From assembly GCA_022592445.1 (NCBI GenBank), contig JABYQR010000002.1, forward strand, positions 248,001-312,000: DNA of 64,000 nucleotides, read 5' to 3'. The stretch is from Cytidiella melzeri. Its lineage: Eukaryota; Basidiomycota; Agaricomycetes; Polyporales; Irpicaceae. The translations under genes were made by a program, and so were the position numbers. This document shows positions 1 to 12,267 of this stretch, piece by piece; position 1 is the first letter of the stretch, and every line of letters starts with the position of its first letter. The notes beneath the pieces are model-generated. The model was given only the letters and a program-made list of their open reading frames with translations. It was not told the DNA's origin and made no database searches.

Positions 1-640
1 CCGTAGCGCCACAAAGATCGTGACTACCTCAATCAGTAGACGAGTATTGCGGCCATATGTATAGTTGTCAATACGTCAGAATTGTAAGGTTTACCTATTC
101 CAAACAGCCACCAGAACAACGTTTGACGGCTCTCTCTAGGCAATTTTTGTCGCCCTGAAATGAGCCATGTTGTATTTGCCTGCGGAATGCGATTCAGCAT
201 GACCACCAAGCAAATGATACTGATGTCATTAGGGAAGCACAGCATGTGCAAAAGTGACATTAAAAGTCGAGATTCACTCACATACATGCTGCATATCGGG
301 TGGCCATGTAGACGAATAATTCCCTACGAGTGATCTGGTTGGCCTATGCGAACTAGCAGAACCATGAATTGCACACCAACCGCTGGTGAGTGTGACCTTG
401 CAAGAATACCTATGTCCTTGGACACAATCTGCAAGGGTCTTCGGAATTTATGTGTATGAAGGAACAAGACTTACCGTCGCTGCCATTGACAGCAACGGTC
501 ATCGGCCACGCGGGGTTCCAACTGCGATGCAGTGTCGCAGCGAGCGAGCGAACTGACCCTCGTCTGTCAAACAGCAGATGACCAGTGCTAGACGGAGTAC
601 TAGTGTCCTGATAGACAGACAGGGCTTCCCCGAGTAACAT
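1..640 (-). other. Possible 3' part of an unrecognised minus-strand gene
   Basis: A minus-strand reading frame starts at 640 (MLLGEALSVY) and runs to a good donor (GTAAGT) at about 475, after the residues VAVNGSDG. A second open segment after an acceptor near 430 reads IVSKDIGILARSHSPAVG. A hydrophobic segment follows between about 287 and 100. Donors and acceptors look plausible, but I could not close one continuous frame and recognise no family. The stretch could be the tail of a gene whose other end lies outside the window, or chance open frames. I see nothing else supportable before PDA1 at 1081. Confidence 0.2.
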
Positions 641-1080
641 GGAGCCAGAGGGGTGTTAAGACACTCCTTTGTTCCACAGGTAGACTAGAGAGCCCTCTAT
701 GAAAGCACTCAATGACAATAGCAGATACAGCCGGGGACCAGAGTCAACGAACGTTGAACGTTGCATGTTGAGTGCGTCCCATGATTTTAGTTCCAAGTCA
801 ATAAAAATAGACTCGCCAAGAATATTTGTGACGCGATAAACCTGCGAGCTGCACCCATCAATCCTGTACGACGACGAAGGCCAATCCTTGTGGTTTCATG
901 AAGTCGGTTTTCAAGCTTGCGAGTTGACCGTTGAAGGTTTGAAGTCGAACATTTTGCAGTGGGCCGACTTTGCCCGAGACGCGCGTTGCACGCGCGCTCT
1001 CTCTCTTGGGGCGGACACGAGCATACCTCTCAACCCCCAAAAGCCTTATTGCCCACCTCTCCCAACCTCCTCCTCCCGTC

Positions 1081-2515
1081 ATGGCTGCACTCGCTCGTTT
1101 TCGTCCTCGTCTGCCTCTTCCTCGTAGACTCGTAAGTACCCAATCACCGGTGCCTTCTTTCGCGATCTTACGCGCGTTTTGCCAGCCCATCGCAGTGCGA
1201 GGACTGCAAACTTCTGCAGACACGACACAGCTGACGCAGGATGCGTCACATTCAGAACCCTTCACTGTAAAACTGCATGAAGACTCTTTCCGGGGATACC
1301 TGGTGGACACGCCGTCACTAGACGTTGAGGTGACGAAGGATGAGCTGTTGGGCATGTACAAGACGATGACAACCATGCGCCGGATGGAGATGGCGGCCGA
1401 CGCGCTCTACAAGCAGAAGCTTATCCGTGGTTTCTGTCACTTAGCTATCGGTCAGGTGAGTTTATCGACACCTGTGGCGCAGTCAGGTTGAACAGTCCAC
1501 TCATTTGCATCATGGTCGTATGCTTTATAGGAAGCCGTGTCAGTCGGTCTTGAAGCTGGTATTACCCCAAAAGACTTTGTGATCACCGCGTACCGGTGCC
1601 ATCCCTTTGCTGTTCTTCGCGGCGGCACCATCAAGGGCGTCATTGGCGAGCTTCTCGGTCGTCAATGCGGCATGTCGCATGGAAAGGGTGGTTCAATGCA
1701 CATTTTCACAAAGTCGTTCTTCGGAGGGAACGGTATCGTCGGTGCCCAGGTTCCCGTTGGTGCTGGCATCGCTCTCGCCGCGAAGTACAGCGAAAAGCCG
1801 ATTGCCACATATGCTCTGTACGGTGATGGAGCAAGCAATCAGGGCCAGGTGTTCGAGGCGTACAACATGGCAAAACTGTGGGACCTCCCCTGCGTGTTTG
1901 TCTGCGAGAACAACAAGTATGGTATGGGTACCTCTGCGGAGCGCAGCTCCTCCAACACTGAGTATTTCACTCGTGGTGACAAAATTCCTGGTATCCAGGT
2001 GAGTGTGCTCAATATTGCGTTCGATTGTGCGTGTTCTGATGCCAAGTGTGACAGGCCAACGGCATGGATATCATTGCTGTGAAGCAGGCTGTCAAGTACA
2101 CTCGCGATTGGGTGACTAGTGGCAAGGGACCTATTTTGCTGGAGTTCGTCACGTACCGTTACGGTGGTCACTCTATGTCCGACCCCGGCACCACCTACCG
2201 CACGCGTGAGGAGATCCAGCGCATGAGGTCGACTCAGGATCCCATCCGTGGTCTCCAGCGTTACATCGAGGAGTGGGGCCTTGCATCTGAGGAAGACCTC
2301 AAGGTGAGCTCTTCGCTCAACCACGCATGCCCACCTGCTGATCTTGCTTGCAGAAATTCGACAAGGAAGCGAAGGCGGAGGTTGACCAGGCGGTGGAAGA
2401 GGCCAAGGCATCCCCGGTTCCCCTCGAGAAGGACTTGTGGACAGACATCTACTACAAGGGCTCTGAGCCTGAGTACATGCGTGGTCGTGAACGCGAGGAG
2501 GTTCACTATTACTAG
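1081..2515 (+). CDS. PDA1: Pyruvate dehydrogenase E1 component, alpha subunit (mitochondrial)
   Basis: This is the TPP-dependent alpha subunit of the pyruvate dehydrogenase E1 enzyme, which decarboxylates pyruvate in the mitochondrial matrix and feeds acetyl groups to E2. Five exons (1081-1131, 1186-1455, 1531-1998, 2055-2303, 2354-2515) join to 399 residues, the usual family length. The first residues are rich in Arg and Ala ([16 protein letters not shown]), as in a mitochondrial presequence. The TPP/Mg site reads GDGASNQGQ at about residues 205-213. The phosphorylation-loop signature [17 protein letters not shown] follows in exon 4. Intron 1 is 54 bases and in frame, so retaining it would keep the protein open and add 18 residues. 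The start was chosen at the ATG heading the presequence. The next gene, MDM1, follows on the same strand after 692 bases. Confidence 0.97.
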
Positions 2516-3207
2516 GTTGAGCGTGTGGCTTGGAGAGGATGTGCTTGACGATACGGTATGATACGTTCATCGGATTCCCGGTTTATTATAGCCAGCACCA
2601 CGTCATGATTGGACATAGAGTACTTATCATCCGACTGAATCTGTCTTTGTTCTGCTTGACGAAAGCCCTAGCTGCGAAGGACGAAGGGTTATGCACTGAC
2701 TTGTGAGACAAAACTCGTGATGGGAGACGACCACAACACAGGTCGAATGCCGATCGGCTTGGTGTACTGGTTAAGATCGCTCCGCTCAGAAAGAAGATGA
2801 ATTGCTGGTGGGTTTGTCGCCTGTCTAGACGCAGTCTGGACGTCTGAAAGTAGTTAAGGAGCTAGGGTTTTTACTGATCAGTTATGGTGTGAATTTAGTA
2901 GTCTATGACACAATCCCACGGTTATAGTTAACAAAGCCCTGGGCGCTCAATTAAGCACCACCTCGTTTCCCATAACCTCTGATAACCCAAACCTTTCTGC
3001 GTTTCCTGAGGGGTATGGGTTATGAGGGGTTTAACTGTATGTTGCAGACGGTGATCTCAGAGTTTCCGTGCTGGACCTGGTTTCACCGCCAGTTAGTCGT
3101 CGCTAGCGCTAGCGCCAGTCAACTCAAGCTTGTACTCTGACGACCACTAGCATCTGCACTGCGTGCAGCAGAGACTCCAAACAGAGCCTGGCCAATGCGA
3201 CAGTGAA
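2516..3207. other. Intergenic region between PDA1 and MDM1
   Basis: No supportable gene. This stretch must hold the PDA1 3' end and the MDM1 promoter. Around 2970-3030 it contains imperfect inverted copies of a CCATAACC / GGTTATG motif that could fold as a hairpin. A short tRNA A-box-like string near 2757-2770 was considered and rejected. Confidence 0.5.
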
Positions 3208-6200
3208 ATGTCACATATGTCTGGTAAGCAGGGCTTACTCCTGCTTGGCCTAATAGCTGTGGTGTTACCCGCAGCCATACACGTCCTATCCTCACCGGTG
3301 ACTGTACTGCTGTTGTCTCCCCTCATTCTCTTTGTTGCTGCCGTCGCGTTCTTGCTCCTTAACATCGGTCTGGCGTATCTTCTCGACATTAACCGACCTG
3401 TAGCATCTCCTGTGATACCCCCTGCTGCTCGCCCTCTGGCGTTCTCAACCCCAGCAGCGTGGCAAGCTGCTCAGACACGGTCGCAATGGTCACACAACCC
3501 TCCGCAATCTCTGGCTTCGCTCCATCCAGACTCTCCTGCGATATCTTCTGCTATCAATGATATCCTCACTATGATCGTGAGGGACTTCGTGCTCACTTGG
3601 TACCGCGAGATCTCGAACTCGCCTGCGTTCCCTACCGCTGTCTCGGCCACCATACACAGTTCCTTGCAGCGGATTATTGACAGGACCTCTGCCTTGGACT
3701 GGCCAGCGTTGATTGCCAAACGCATTCTTCCAAAGGTCACGGCGCATATAGAGCAGTTTCGCCAGTCGGAAATTGCGCTCAGGGGAGCAGGGTTGGAACG
3801 TCGACTTACCCAGTCGGAGGAGCTCGACCTGTTACTCGCCAGTCGATATGCTAGTCGCGGGGGAGGGAAATTGCACCCGGCCATTGATAACCTTTCGTCG
3901 ACATTCACAAAGCAGACGGAGGAAAATCATCTTCGAGAGCTAGTCGATAAAGCATTACCGCATATCCTACCGGAGAAGGAAACTCGCAGCAAGGCCCTCA
4001 AGATCGTTGTTCGTGAGGTCGTGGCGTGCTCAGTTTTGTACCCTGTCATGGATATGCTGGCGGATCCAGACTTCTGGAATAGGTCCATCGACAACGTGGT
4101 AAGTCTTACAGTCTATCTGCACCGAGAGATGCCTCATTTGTCTTTGGTAGGCAGGTGCAGCTATTCGTCAACAGTACGTAGTACGCAACCCTGTACGGCT
4201 ATGGTACTTAATGTTTTGCAGGAAATTAATCTCGAAAGTCCGTCACGTGTTAGAGGCCCAATTACCCCAGGCCCGGTCGCCAGTACCTCCTTCAAACGTA
4301 CCCGCTACCGACAGGATTACTATGCGTACCGACGCGAGACATTTTGAATCATTCCTGCGCAGTATAAGTCGATGTTCCTCCCTCCTCGATGCACGTCGGC
4401 TGAAGAATGACATTATGGGCGAGATCAGGCGGACGCGAGCTTTGTTGGGTGAGTGCTGGTGATATCACCCTCTCCTCACGCTTGCTTATATTGATTTGAC
4501 AAGCCAACCACGAGAACGAGGATTGGATCAATGGCGAAAAGACAGAGGATATTGTAGCATTCCTCGACCGGCTGTATACCGCGAAACGCAAGGTTGAGAA
4601 GAGGATTGTAGTACTTGGCGGTGAATCCGAGACCGTATGTGCATTAGTCTGTAGTCAAAATAAACCGATTGATGTCAATTTATGGCTTAGAGGTCTGCTT
4701 CCATGTCAAGTGCGGAGTCTTTGACTAGCTCTCGCTTGTCCCTGCGAGATGTGCTCACAAACCCGACGTCTCTTTCCTACTTCATGGAGTTCATGGACCG
4801 CAGGAATCGCTCATTACCGGTGCAGTTCTGGCTCACAGTCGAAAGCTTCAAGAACCCCCTTGAGTCAGTGGATTCTAGTGGCGAGGATGACGAAGACGAG
4901 CCTATTAAGGATCCTTCGCTCTCTGCGACACTCAAAGAGGATATCTCTATGCTGCACGACCTGTATTTCTCCGGCCCCTCCTGTGATCCTGCGCTGTCCG
5001 TCATCTCCAAGAAGCAAGCTGACACCATCAGATCATTCGCCGCAGACCCGTCGCCTGCGACTTCAGCTGCCGAGAGGAGGGTGCGAAGGAGCGTCATGTT
5101 AGCTCAACGGCAGGTTGAACGTGGGATGGAACACCAGGACTTCGAAGATTTCCAGAGGTCTGAGCTTTGGTTCCGAGTGCTTGGAGATACGGAATCCATC
5201 ACCCGACGCACTAAAGCTGAGAGTTCATTGATACGCACCACACCTCTGTCAGATGGTCCTCCAACTCTTCTGACCAAGCCAGCCAGAGCCGATAGCACGC
5301 CAGCTCGTCCCGGTCATTCTGCGGCGCCGGCTACCTTGAGTCTCTTTGGTGCCTCTGAACACCCTGCCAGGTCATCTGCTAGTGTCGTAGTGTCAGGCAC
5401 AGCTTCAAGAGCCATGCCCTCCGACTTAGAGCTGCTGATGTCTCCCTCATTGGAGGCAGAGCCGTCTTCCTCACGAGCACCTCTCTTCGATGATCCTGAG
5501 GACAACAAGTTCGACGCCGCTATCGAAGTTCAGTCGAAACGAATGGAGGCTATCCAAGCTGCGTTGACCGACATTATCGCTCTCGATCGCCACGATGAAG
5601 ATCCACAAAACCAAAGCTTAAACGACAGTGTCACCCTCGATCCCCCTACGTCGATCAAGCGAACGTTCTCTACTGACACACGCGCTGAAATGCCGTCAGA
5701 TGATGAAGTCGAGGAACCGCAGAAGGATAGCGTCGACAAGGAGCACGACTCTTTCCAGCTCGCTGGTCCTGGTGATTTACACCTGTCGTACGAAATCGCT
5801 CGGCTGGGCGACAATATCACTCGCCTCAACGACCAGGAAGGGATGTTGGACACGTTGATTAACAAGGCAGAGCTTACCGGTGACCAGCAGGAGCTCAAGC
5901 TGTTGCAGAAATCAAAATCTTCTCTAGCTCGAGACCTTCGTGAGCTCAACTTCCAGAAGAACCAATACGAGCAGCAGGAGTCCGCGAACCGGCTTGTATC
6001 TGAGCGAACGAGGATAGCCATCGTTAACTCGGCTGTAGGAGAAGAGGAAGGAAAGGCTGTGGTGCGTTATCTGGTCGAGATCCAACAACTCGCGAACGAC
6101 GGAAGTTTCTCTTCTGGATGGGTAGTGGCACGGCGGTATAACGAGTTCTTTAACATGCACAACAAATTGCGGGACCGATATGTTGCCGTGAGGAATTTGG

Positions 6201-7389
6201 ACTTTCCGGGCAAACGGTTGGTGACGTCGCTCTCGAGCAGCTTTGTTGACAACCGCAAAATTGCTCTGGAGAAATACCTTCAGGTGAGGGGATTGTCATA
6301 ACTCACTCTTACATCTGTCCGTTGAACCTCCTCGTAGAGCCTAGTTGCGATCCCAGCGGTGTGCGAGAGCGATGAACTCAGGGTTTTCCTCTCCCGAGAT
6401 TCTCCCTTTGTAGCCGCACCTCCAACTGACGGCAAAGGAGCACCTGCCCCGCGCGGTACTCGCAATCTCATGCAGACAATGTACCACTCCGTCGCAGAGA
6501 GCATCGACGACATGTTCTTCGGCCCCTCGATGCTAGACGTCATGATCCAGCGCCTCACGACTCAAGCCGCCGAGTTTGTCGGTATCGTGGGCACGTCCGT
6601 GCACGACGAGGACCTAGTAGCCCAGGCTCTCCGGGCATCTTCGAAAGCGACAAACGAAGATAGTTTGTTGCAGCTATCTGTGGGCTTGAAGCCGATGGAA
6701 GGAGAGACGAGCACGTCCTCGTTCTCGTCTCCCATATGCGACTTTATCCTTGCCGTCTTTGAGCTGGACAAACAGAATAATTGGTTGAGGCGTCAGGCTA
6801 TTGTCATCATTTTGCAACAGGTCTTGGGGGGCACCATCGAGCGGTTCGTCAGCGTTTCCTTGCAAGTAAGGATTCAAATCGTTTGACTGACGCTTTCCGT
6901 TGTTTCCGTTGTGGTGGTGGTGGCTTCGTTCCAGAAAATTACGCGAGACGGTCAAGGGCATGTTTGACGAGCCCCACCTGATGTCGTATATCACTGTTTT
7001 CAGGGACGGGCTTTGGCAAGGCGGACAGTTGAAGACCGGTAGCCCGCCACGTACGGCTGAAGAAAAGCACCGCACCCGCGACGACGCGAACAGGAAGCTG
7101 TCTGCTCTCATTCCGGGTAAGTTGGGCTTGTGGCACCCGTCCGTCCTGCTGGAGTCGCTGAACTCTCGATTTTCTTTCTTCGCAGATCTGGGCGCAAATA
7201 TGATTGGCCGATCTAACGCGAGACGAGGAGCGAGGAGGTTGTTCGCGGTGCTTCAGAACAGGCGGCTGAACCAGCATCTGTTATACACGATAGTTGACGA
7301 GGTAAGTGTCCTACTTCAACATGAAGATATCTCTCTCTAACGAGATACAACGGCAGGTTTTTGCGGCTCTCTTCGCAGAGACTCGTTAA
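3208..7389 (+). CDS. MDM1: PXA-RGS-PX-nexin C membrane protein, Mdm1/SNX13-14-25 family
   Basis: Nine exons (3208-4098, 4151-4173, 4222-4448, 4504-4634, 4691-6283, 6338-6843, 6935-7116, 7186-7301, 7357-7389) join to 1233 residues. In order I see two N-terminal hydrophobic helices (about residues 5-60), a PXA domain (about 90-330), an RGS-like domain starting at SLRDVLTNPTSLSYF (about 440-590), a coiled region, a PX domain (about 865-960, with RRYNEFFNMHNKLRDRY) and a C-terminal nexin domain with LGGTIERKLRE. In yeast, Mdm1 tethers the ER to the vacuole and lipid droplets; this is the same architecture. The exon 6 donor at 6843 (GTTCGT) was chosen because it restores the conserved TIERK motif. 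The ATG at 3208 was chosen because it directly precedes the membrane helices; 3163 and 3217 are alternatives. Confidence 0.92.
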
Positions 7390-7700
7390 TGGTACTTAGA
7401 GGAGCGCCTTGCATATGACGAGAACTTGGGATTATCTATACAAATACCCGCATTTTAGTGTACTGTACGTATATGAACATAGATGCATTGCGTCCCAACG
7501 AGAGACACAATATCTCCTCACGTCTCGACGTCCCCAGCCTTCCTCTCTCCGACTCTCTACAGCAAAATACAAGATGTGAGTGAGAGAACAGAAGAGCAGC
7601 CGCAAAGAGACGACGTCCATGAGTCAAGAAAGTGGTACTACAATCCTTTTATGATACAACCGGCATTGTCTGTTGTGAGCGTGGTTATTGCGAATGACAA

Positions 7701-8920
7701 TCATTCGTTAAGATTGTTCAATAAGGTAGCGAGGCAGCGTTTTGTGACCATGTCGCCCTATAGGTTTCGATTAGCTCGATTTCATCGCCTGAATTGACAA
7801 AAGGAAGGACCTTCAACAAGGCGGCGAATGTTTGGTCGCGAAGAGGTTCAGGTAGGCAAGCCCTGAGAGCTTCACGAGCTCTCAAGTTGTCGCTCAGGCG
7901 CAAATAGCACCGAACAACGTGCTTGAGCAGTCGAACGGCCTGAGTCTCGACCAACTGGTTAACCATGTTGCTCAACACAGTCCCTACGGCGTAGAAACGT
8001 TCGTAGGTGTGGCAGATGTATGTAAGACCCGTCTCATCGAGGAGGATTTTCTGCACGATGAAAATGGCAACTGTTTTGGACAGTTCTGAGCCGGTCTCCA
8101 TGATGCGAAGGCATAGAGGTATAATCTCGGTCGACAGAAGGAAGTGTATAACAGTGTTGTTGTCATTTTGCTGTACACCAAGGTTCGTCAACTGTGATTG
8201 CTACAAACATGTGATAAGAACGTGCCTTGACTAACGCTCCTATGACGCCCAGTGAAGTGAGCCGTAGGTATTCAAAGGGCCGTGTCTTGGAAGTAGTGTT
8301 GAGGAAAGGGTATAGGAATAATGGTATATGAGCTAGTTTCTTCGTGAATCACTCGTCGTTTGTCTTGGTGAAAGGTCACATACCGTTTAGAAACAACTGT
8401 CTCGTCTCGGGATGGGATGCGACGCATTGCAACAACGCAAGCGCATTGCACACCCGATTCGATATATGGGCCGTGAGATTTGGAGGAGACAGCTGAGGGT
8501 AGACAGAGACTATCTCTTGCAGGAGAGCCGGCATGATACCTGTGAATATATGCGGCGCGATCGGCTTCGTGCGATGGATTGCGAAGCAGAGGGCTACGCA
8601 CCGAAGGAGTGCCATAAGACGAGTGCGAGGTCGTCATACTGCTCTCTTTTCTTGCTCAGCTCGAGCAAAGCGCCTTCTCTTGTGCCAGGATTGAGGAGAT
8701 CAATGACAAGGCCGTAAATCTTCTGCTCTTCGTGCATGGATACGGTGCCTGCAGGAGACCCGCTGCCGCCGCCATAAGCGTTGATGGCTTGATTAGCGGT
8801 GAGACCAGGCCCTACATTGGAGGGAGATTCCGAGAAGGGTACGATGGCACGCTGGTATTGGTTGTACTGCAGCGTGTGCTGCATATACGACACAGGCTTG
8901 GGGGACACCAGACCAGCCAT
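7701..8920 (-). CDS. CAF40: CCR4-NOT subunit Caf40/Rcd1 (CNOT9)
   Basis: This is an armadillo-repeat subunit of the CCR4-NOT mRNA deadenylation complex. Five exons on the minus strand (8602-8920, 8384-8539, 8226-8332, 7811-8170, 7701-7757) join to 332 residues. Near-invariant family stretches are visible: [21 protein letters not shown] cut short, [38 protein letters not shown] and [11 protein letters not shown]. The C-terminus [15 protein letters not shown] is recovered only if the last 53-base intron is removed. The N-terminal 50 residues are Gln/Gly-rich and fungus-specific. The intron at 8171-8225 has a GC donor (AAG|GCACGT): only its removal joins ALVK to [12 protein letters not shown]. 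The gene converges on MDM1, with 311 bases between their stops. Confidence 0.95.
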
Positions 8921-9759
8921 GGCGGTCGTTCAGAGCGATGAGCACGGCGGCGTTTTCGCGCTTGAATGGTATGCTTATGTAACACCATCTCACGCTCGAG
9001 GCGCGCTGAACTCCCATGTGTTACAGAATGGCAATGTACAGTACTGCCAACTTCTATCTCGCGGGGGGTCTGGCCAGCTCCTGTATCGCATCTTGGAAAC
9101 AGTCGCTCAGGAGTGGAAAAGACTGTCGGCAACGTCTGCTTGCAATTGGAGGTTTGTCCACAGTTTCTACGAGGCTGGATATCTAGAACTTGCTCATTTC
9201 TCCATGCATGGTCCGTTTTCGGCCTTTCGGAGACAGCTGTCTCCAGTAAAATCTTTGAAGCGATAGCGACATGATTTCCATCGAGGGATGTATATTCTAT
9301 CCAGGCTAACAATGTGGTTGCGTGCACAGCTAGGTCAATGGTCTCAACTTCATCTTGTACAGTGGTGAGACTTGTCACTGGAGAGGCTCGTACACACCAA
9401 CTACTCGGCCACCACTGTTCAGCTCGTCCCAGGGAACACATGCCAGTCTGTGATCATCTTTTTGACCCTGAAGTTTGTCTCATGTTACTGTTGTGTTACT
9501 GAAAATACACGTAGGCGCTTACGGCCTTGGAATTCTGAAGAGCGATCTGTTCGAACAGGGTTGTCTCACCTCGTTGATGCACTCATCATTGGGTATCATG
9601 TTCCTTGCATGTTTCAAAACGTTAGATAGAAGACAAACTGGAAACTCCTCGACAGTTTGGCGGCAAAGCAGAATATAAAGCTGCCGTATCAGCACCGTGC
9701 TCTCCCCCCTCGTCGACTTTTGTCACGCTCTCCTCCCAGTACACTCTCTGCCGCTGATA
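8921..9759. other. Intergenic region with unassigned minus-strand coding-like fragments
   Basis: This separates the divergent CAF40 and DUF6534 genes. On the minus strand two short open stretches look protein-like: QKDDHRLACVPWDELNSG at about 9370-9465 and LDRIYIPRWKSCRYRFKDF at about 9200-9310, with possible splice sites between them. A further fragment (MIPNDECINE) lies near 9570-9600. They could be pieces of a small intron-rich gene on the minus strand, but I could not close a frame or name a family. Confidence 0.25.
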
Positions 9760-11906
9760 ATGTCGTCGTCGGCTGAGCAAGCTGCTGAGCTAGCTGCCGA
9801 GATAGCCGCGATCAAATACAGCTTTGGGCCTTTGCTCATAACATTCCCTTTGGCATTCATGTGCGTCCATTTTACTATCGTATTATACGTGGCCATTCTG
9901 ATTTGCTGAACTCGCTGCTTGTTTTTTTCTTTCAGAGTCTATGGAATCTTTCTCGCCCAGGCTTACTACTACTACATTAATTACGAAAGCGATGGGCTGA
10001 AGCTCAGGCTTTACGTAGCCTTCATAGCGTAAGTCTTGCCAGCTCACTATACTTGTATTCATGCCAATTGCTTTGGCTACAGTTGCGTGGAATGCTTCCA
10101 CACCGCCATGTGCATGCACGTCATTTATTTCTATTTCATTGAACACTACGGGGACCCAGTAAATGGCGTATATCAGATCGTATGGTACGTTTATTCTCCT
10201 CATCCACGTCCTAATCAAGTGCTCACTGTGTCCCAGGAGTGTCCCGGCAAGTCCCCACATGCTCAAATTTAGAGTCGATAGTGTACTGACCTCACGGGTA
10301 TCAGCTCACAATCGTTTGCGAGGTATGTGTCCAATATTTCCACATTCCTGCCATGATGTTTGCTGACATACGCGGAAGGTCATCCTCGTCACCATGACAT
10401 CGGCGTAAGCGTCCTCGCCCACGTACTCAAGAATAATACTAACCTCGACCTCCTTGCAGTTTCTACGTCAGACGCATCTGGCTTTGTTAGTGTGGTTCTC
10501 TGCTATCCTGTCGGCAGCCGTTCTAATATACCCGCTAGTATCTGAAAAGAAGATATACGCGATTGTACTTCCGGTAAGAGTCTTTCCAAAATGTGACAGC
10601 CAGATAAGCTTATAGGTCTTCTACAGCTTCTGCTCATGGCTGCTCGCATTGGTGAGCCTAACCTCTGACTTGTGCGTATGTACTAAGCGTTAACTCAATT
10701 CATTGCAGCTATGGCCTCGGGTTAGTACCCAATACACCATACGTTCCCATACATACACACTGACCTCCGCCTTTACCAGTCAGCATTCACAACTTGTGAG
10801 CACAAAACACGACAATACCACTGTCGACCCGCCCGCTTATTGCAATCGTTTCAGGTACGACTTCAAGCTATGGCCGGTCTTTAACTCGCAAATCAGTGCC
10901 ATTGTGAGACTCTCGACGTTGCCTCATGAGTATACTGGTTTGACCTGTACTCTTCAGCATAATATCGAGGGCACTTTCGCAGTCGGACTAGCCACAGATT
11001 TGCTTATCACTGGCACTCTCGTCTGGTACTTGGGTGCGAGGCGCACGGGATTCACACAGTGAGTGACTTGATCTTCGCTCGGTTGTTTTCATGGGAAGGT
11101 CCTTATTCATCCTGTTTCAAGCACGAACCGAAAAATCCAATCCTTGGTCCATTATACGGTCAGCACGGGCGTAATCACTGTGTCAGTAATGTTACCCCCC
11201 TCGTGTTGTGTTCGAAATGCTTACATTATCGTGGTCAGCATTTTTTCGGCAGCAGTCGTCGCCACGGTACGTTGGCCTCTCTTATCACCCAGTTTTAAAC
11301 AACGGCTCAAGATCTTGTCTACTCACAGGTCACGATCAAGAATAATTTGTTGTTCGGTGGTCTCGTAGAGATCCTCACTAAACGTCAGTCTCCTTCTCCT
11401 GTCCTCCGTCTCCTCTTCAGCAACTGACTTGGAAATGTTGCGGGGCTGAAGTCTATGCTACCTCGATGCTTGCAACGTCAGTACTCAGCACACCGCTCAT
11501 GTGGCTTCCAGATTCCAACTGATCGTGTCGCTCGTCAGGTTGAACGCAAGGAAGTTGATCCAGAAAGACGATGGACCAAGTCAACTGTCTGGCGGGTACC
11601 AATTTGGCACGATCCGAACGGGACCGCACCATATACATGTACGTCGCATTCCGAACTAACGATGAATACATGCTTAGAGGTTCTGACTCTTCTATTACTC
11701 GCCTACACAGGATCCTCGCATCACGTTCGGAGAGTCCAATTCGTTCGCACTCAACGATCGTCCAACGGTAAGCGTACGTTGATGACCGTTCCTCGACGTT
11801 TAGACCCCTGCATTAACCATTCGGTGGATAGGTGGTGGACTACACCAAGGACGCGCTGGGCGACTACAAGGCGTCGTCTGAAAACGCGATGGAGCACGCC
11901 GTCTAA
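9760..11906 (+). CDS. DUF6534-type seven-helix membrane protein, 20 exons
   Basis: An integral membrane protein of the basidiomycete DUF6534 family; its function is unknown. Twenty exons give 337 residues with the frame closed throughout: 9760-9860, 9936-10028, 10083-10184, 10237-10246, 10305-10322, 10379-10404, 10460-10485, 10539-10573, 10627-10651, 10709-10720, 10780-10795, 10855-10903, 10958-11058, 11122-11181, 11239-11266, 11329-11383, 11452-11476, 11539-11638, 11711-11767, 11832-11906. Family landmarks are a stretch of aromatic residues after helix 1 (AQAYYYYINYE), FYVRRIWLLS in the middle, DLLITGTLVWYL, then RKIQSLVHYTVSTG and the closing LATLNARK. The exons of 10, 12, 16 and 18 bases are unusually small. 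The intron after exon 4 has a GC donor (CCG|GCAAGT). The tail is polar and probably cytosolic. Confidence 0.85.
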
Positions 11907-12174
11907 GTTCGTGGTGTTGGTGTTATATTGGTGACTTGATTCGGTCTTGTCTGTTGTATATCACAGAACCTGTGCTACTTACCACAGCTTTTTGTCTGTC
12001 TGGACAGACTTGGAGGCTTCTGTTTTAGGAAATTTTTCTTGCTATTTTTCTTCGATCCTGGTGCCGCGACATTCTTTCAAAACAGTGTATTTTTGAGTTT
12101 GAGAATCGAATAAATTTCGTGTTTCAGACCCGAAGTGTCATCGGAGGTGTGCCTGATGTGGCGTAGTCTCGTAC

Positions 12175-12267
12175 CCAGACCCTCAAGCAGACGTCGCCAG
12201 GGCTCCTTTCCTGATCAAGCTGCGGAGTTCAAAAAAGACAGTACACTCCGCAGGCTTGAGGGTCTGG
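12175..12267. repeat. Nested inverted repeat (hairpin) beside the hAT insertion
   Basis: A perfect 14-base inverted repeat (CCAGACCCTCAAGC at 12175-12188 against 12254-12267) encloses a second perfect 9-base inverted repeat (CTGCGGAGT at 12220-12228 against 12245-12253). The right outer arm contains most of the hAT target duplication. It could be a small element end, a fold-back sequence, or the outer part of the interrupted DUF6589-carrying element. Confidence 0.6.

Noticed and set aside
1839..2570. 243-codon open frame on the minus strand
   Set aside because: It lies antisense across PDA1 exons and introns, and has no family features; a shadow of GC-rich coding DNA.
2745..2825. tRNA-like A-box string (TGGTGTACTGG)
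   Set aside because: No convincing B box, no foldable anticodon arm and no matching acceptor stem.
6844..6865. MDM1 exon 6 donor at 6866 (GTAAGG)
   Set aside because: It would put the next exon out of frame; the donor at 6844 joins TIER to KLRE as in the family.
8812..9441. 209-codon minus-strand frame
   Set aside because: It runs into the CAF40 first exon in the wrong phase; the Arg/Cys/Ser-rich composition is that of an out-of-frame read. Shorter pieces in other frames look better and are listed as tentative.
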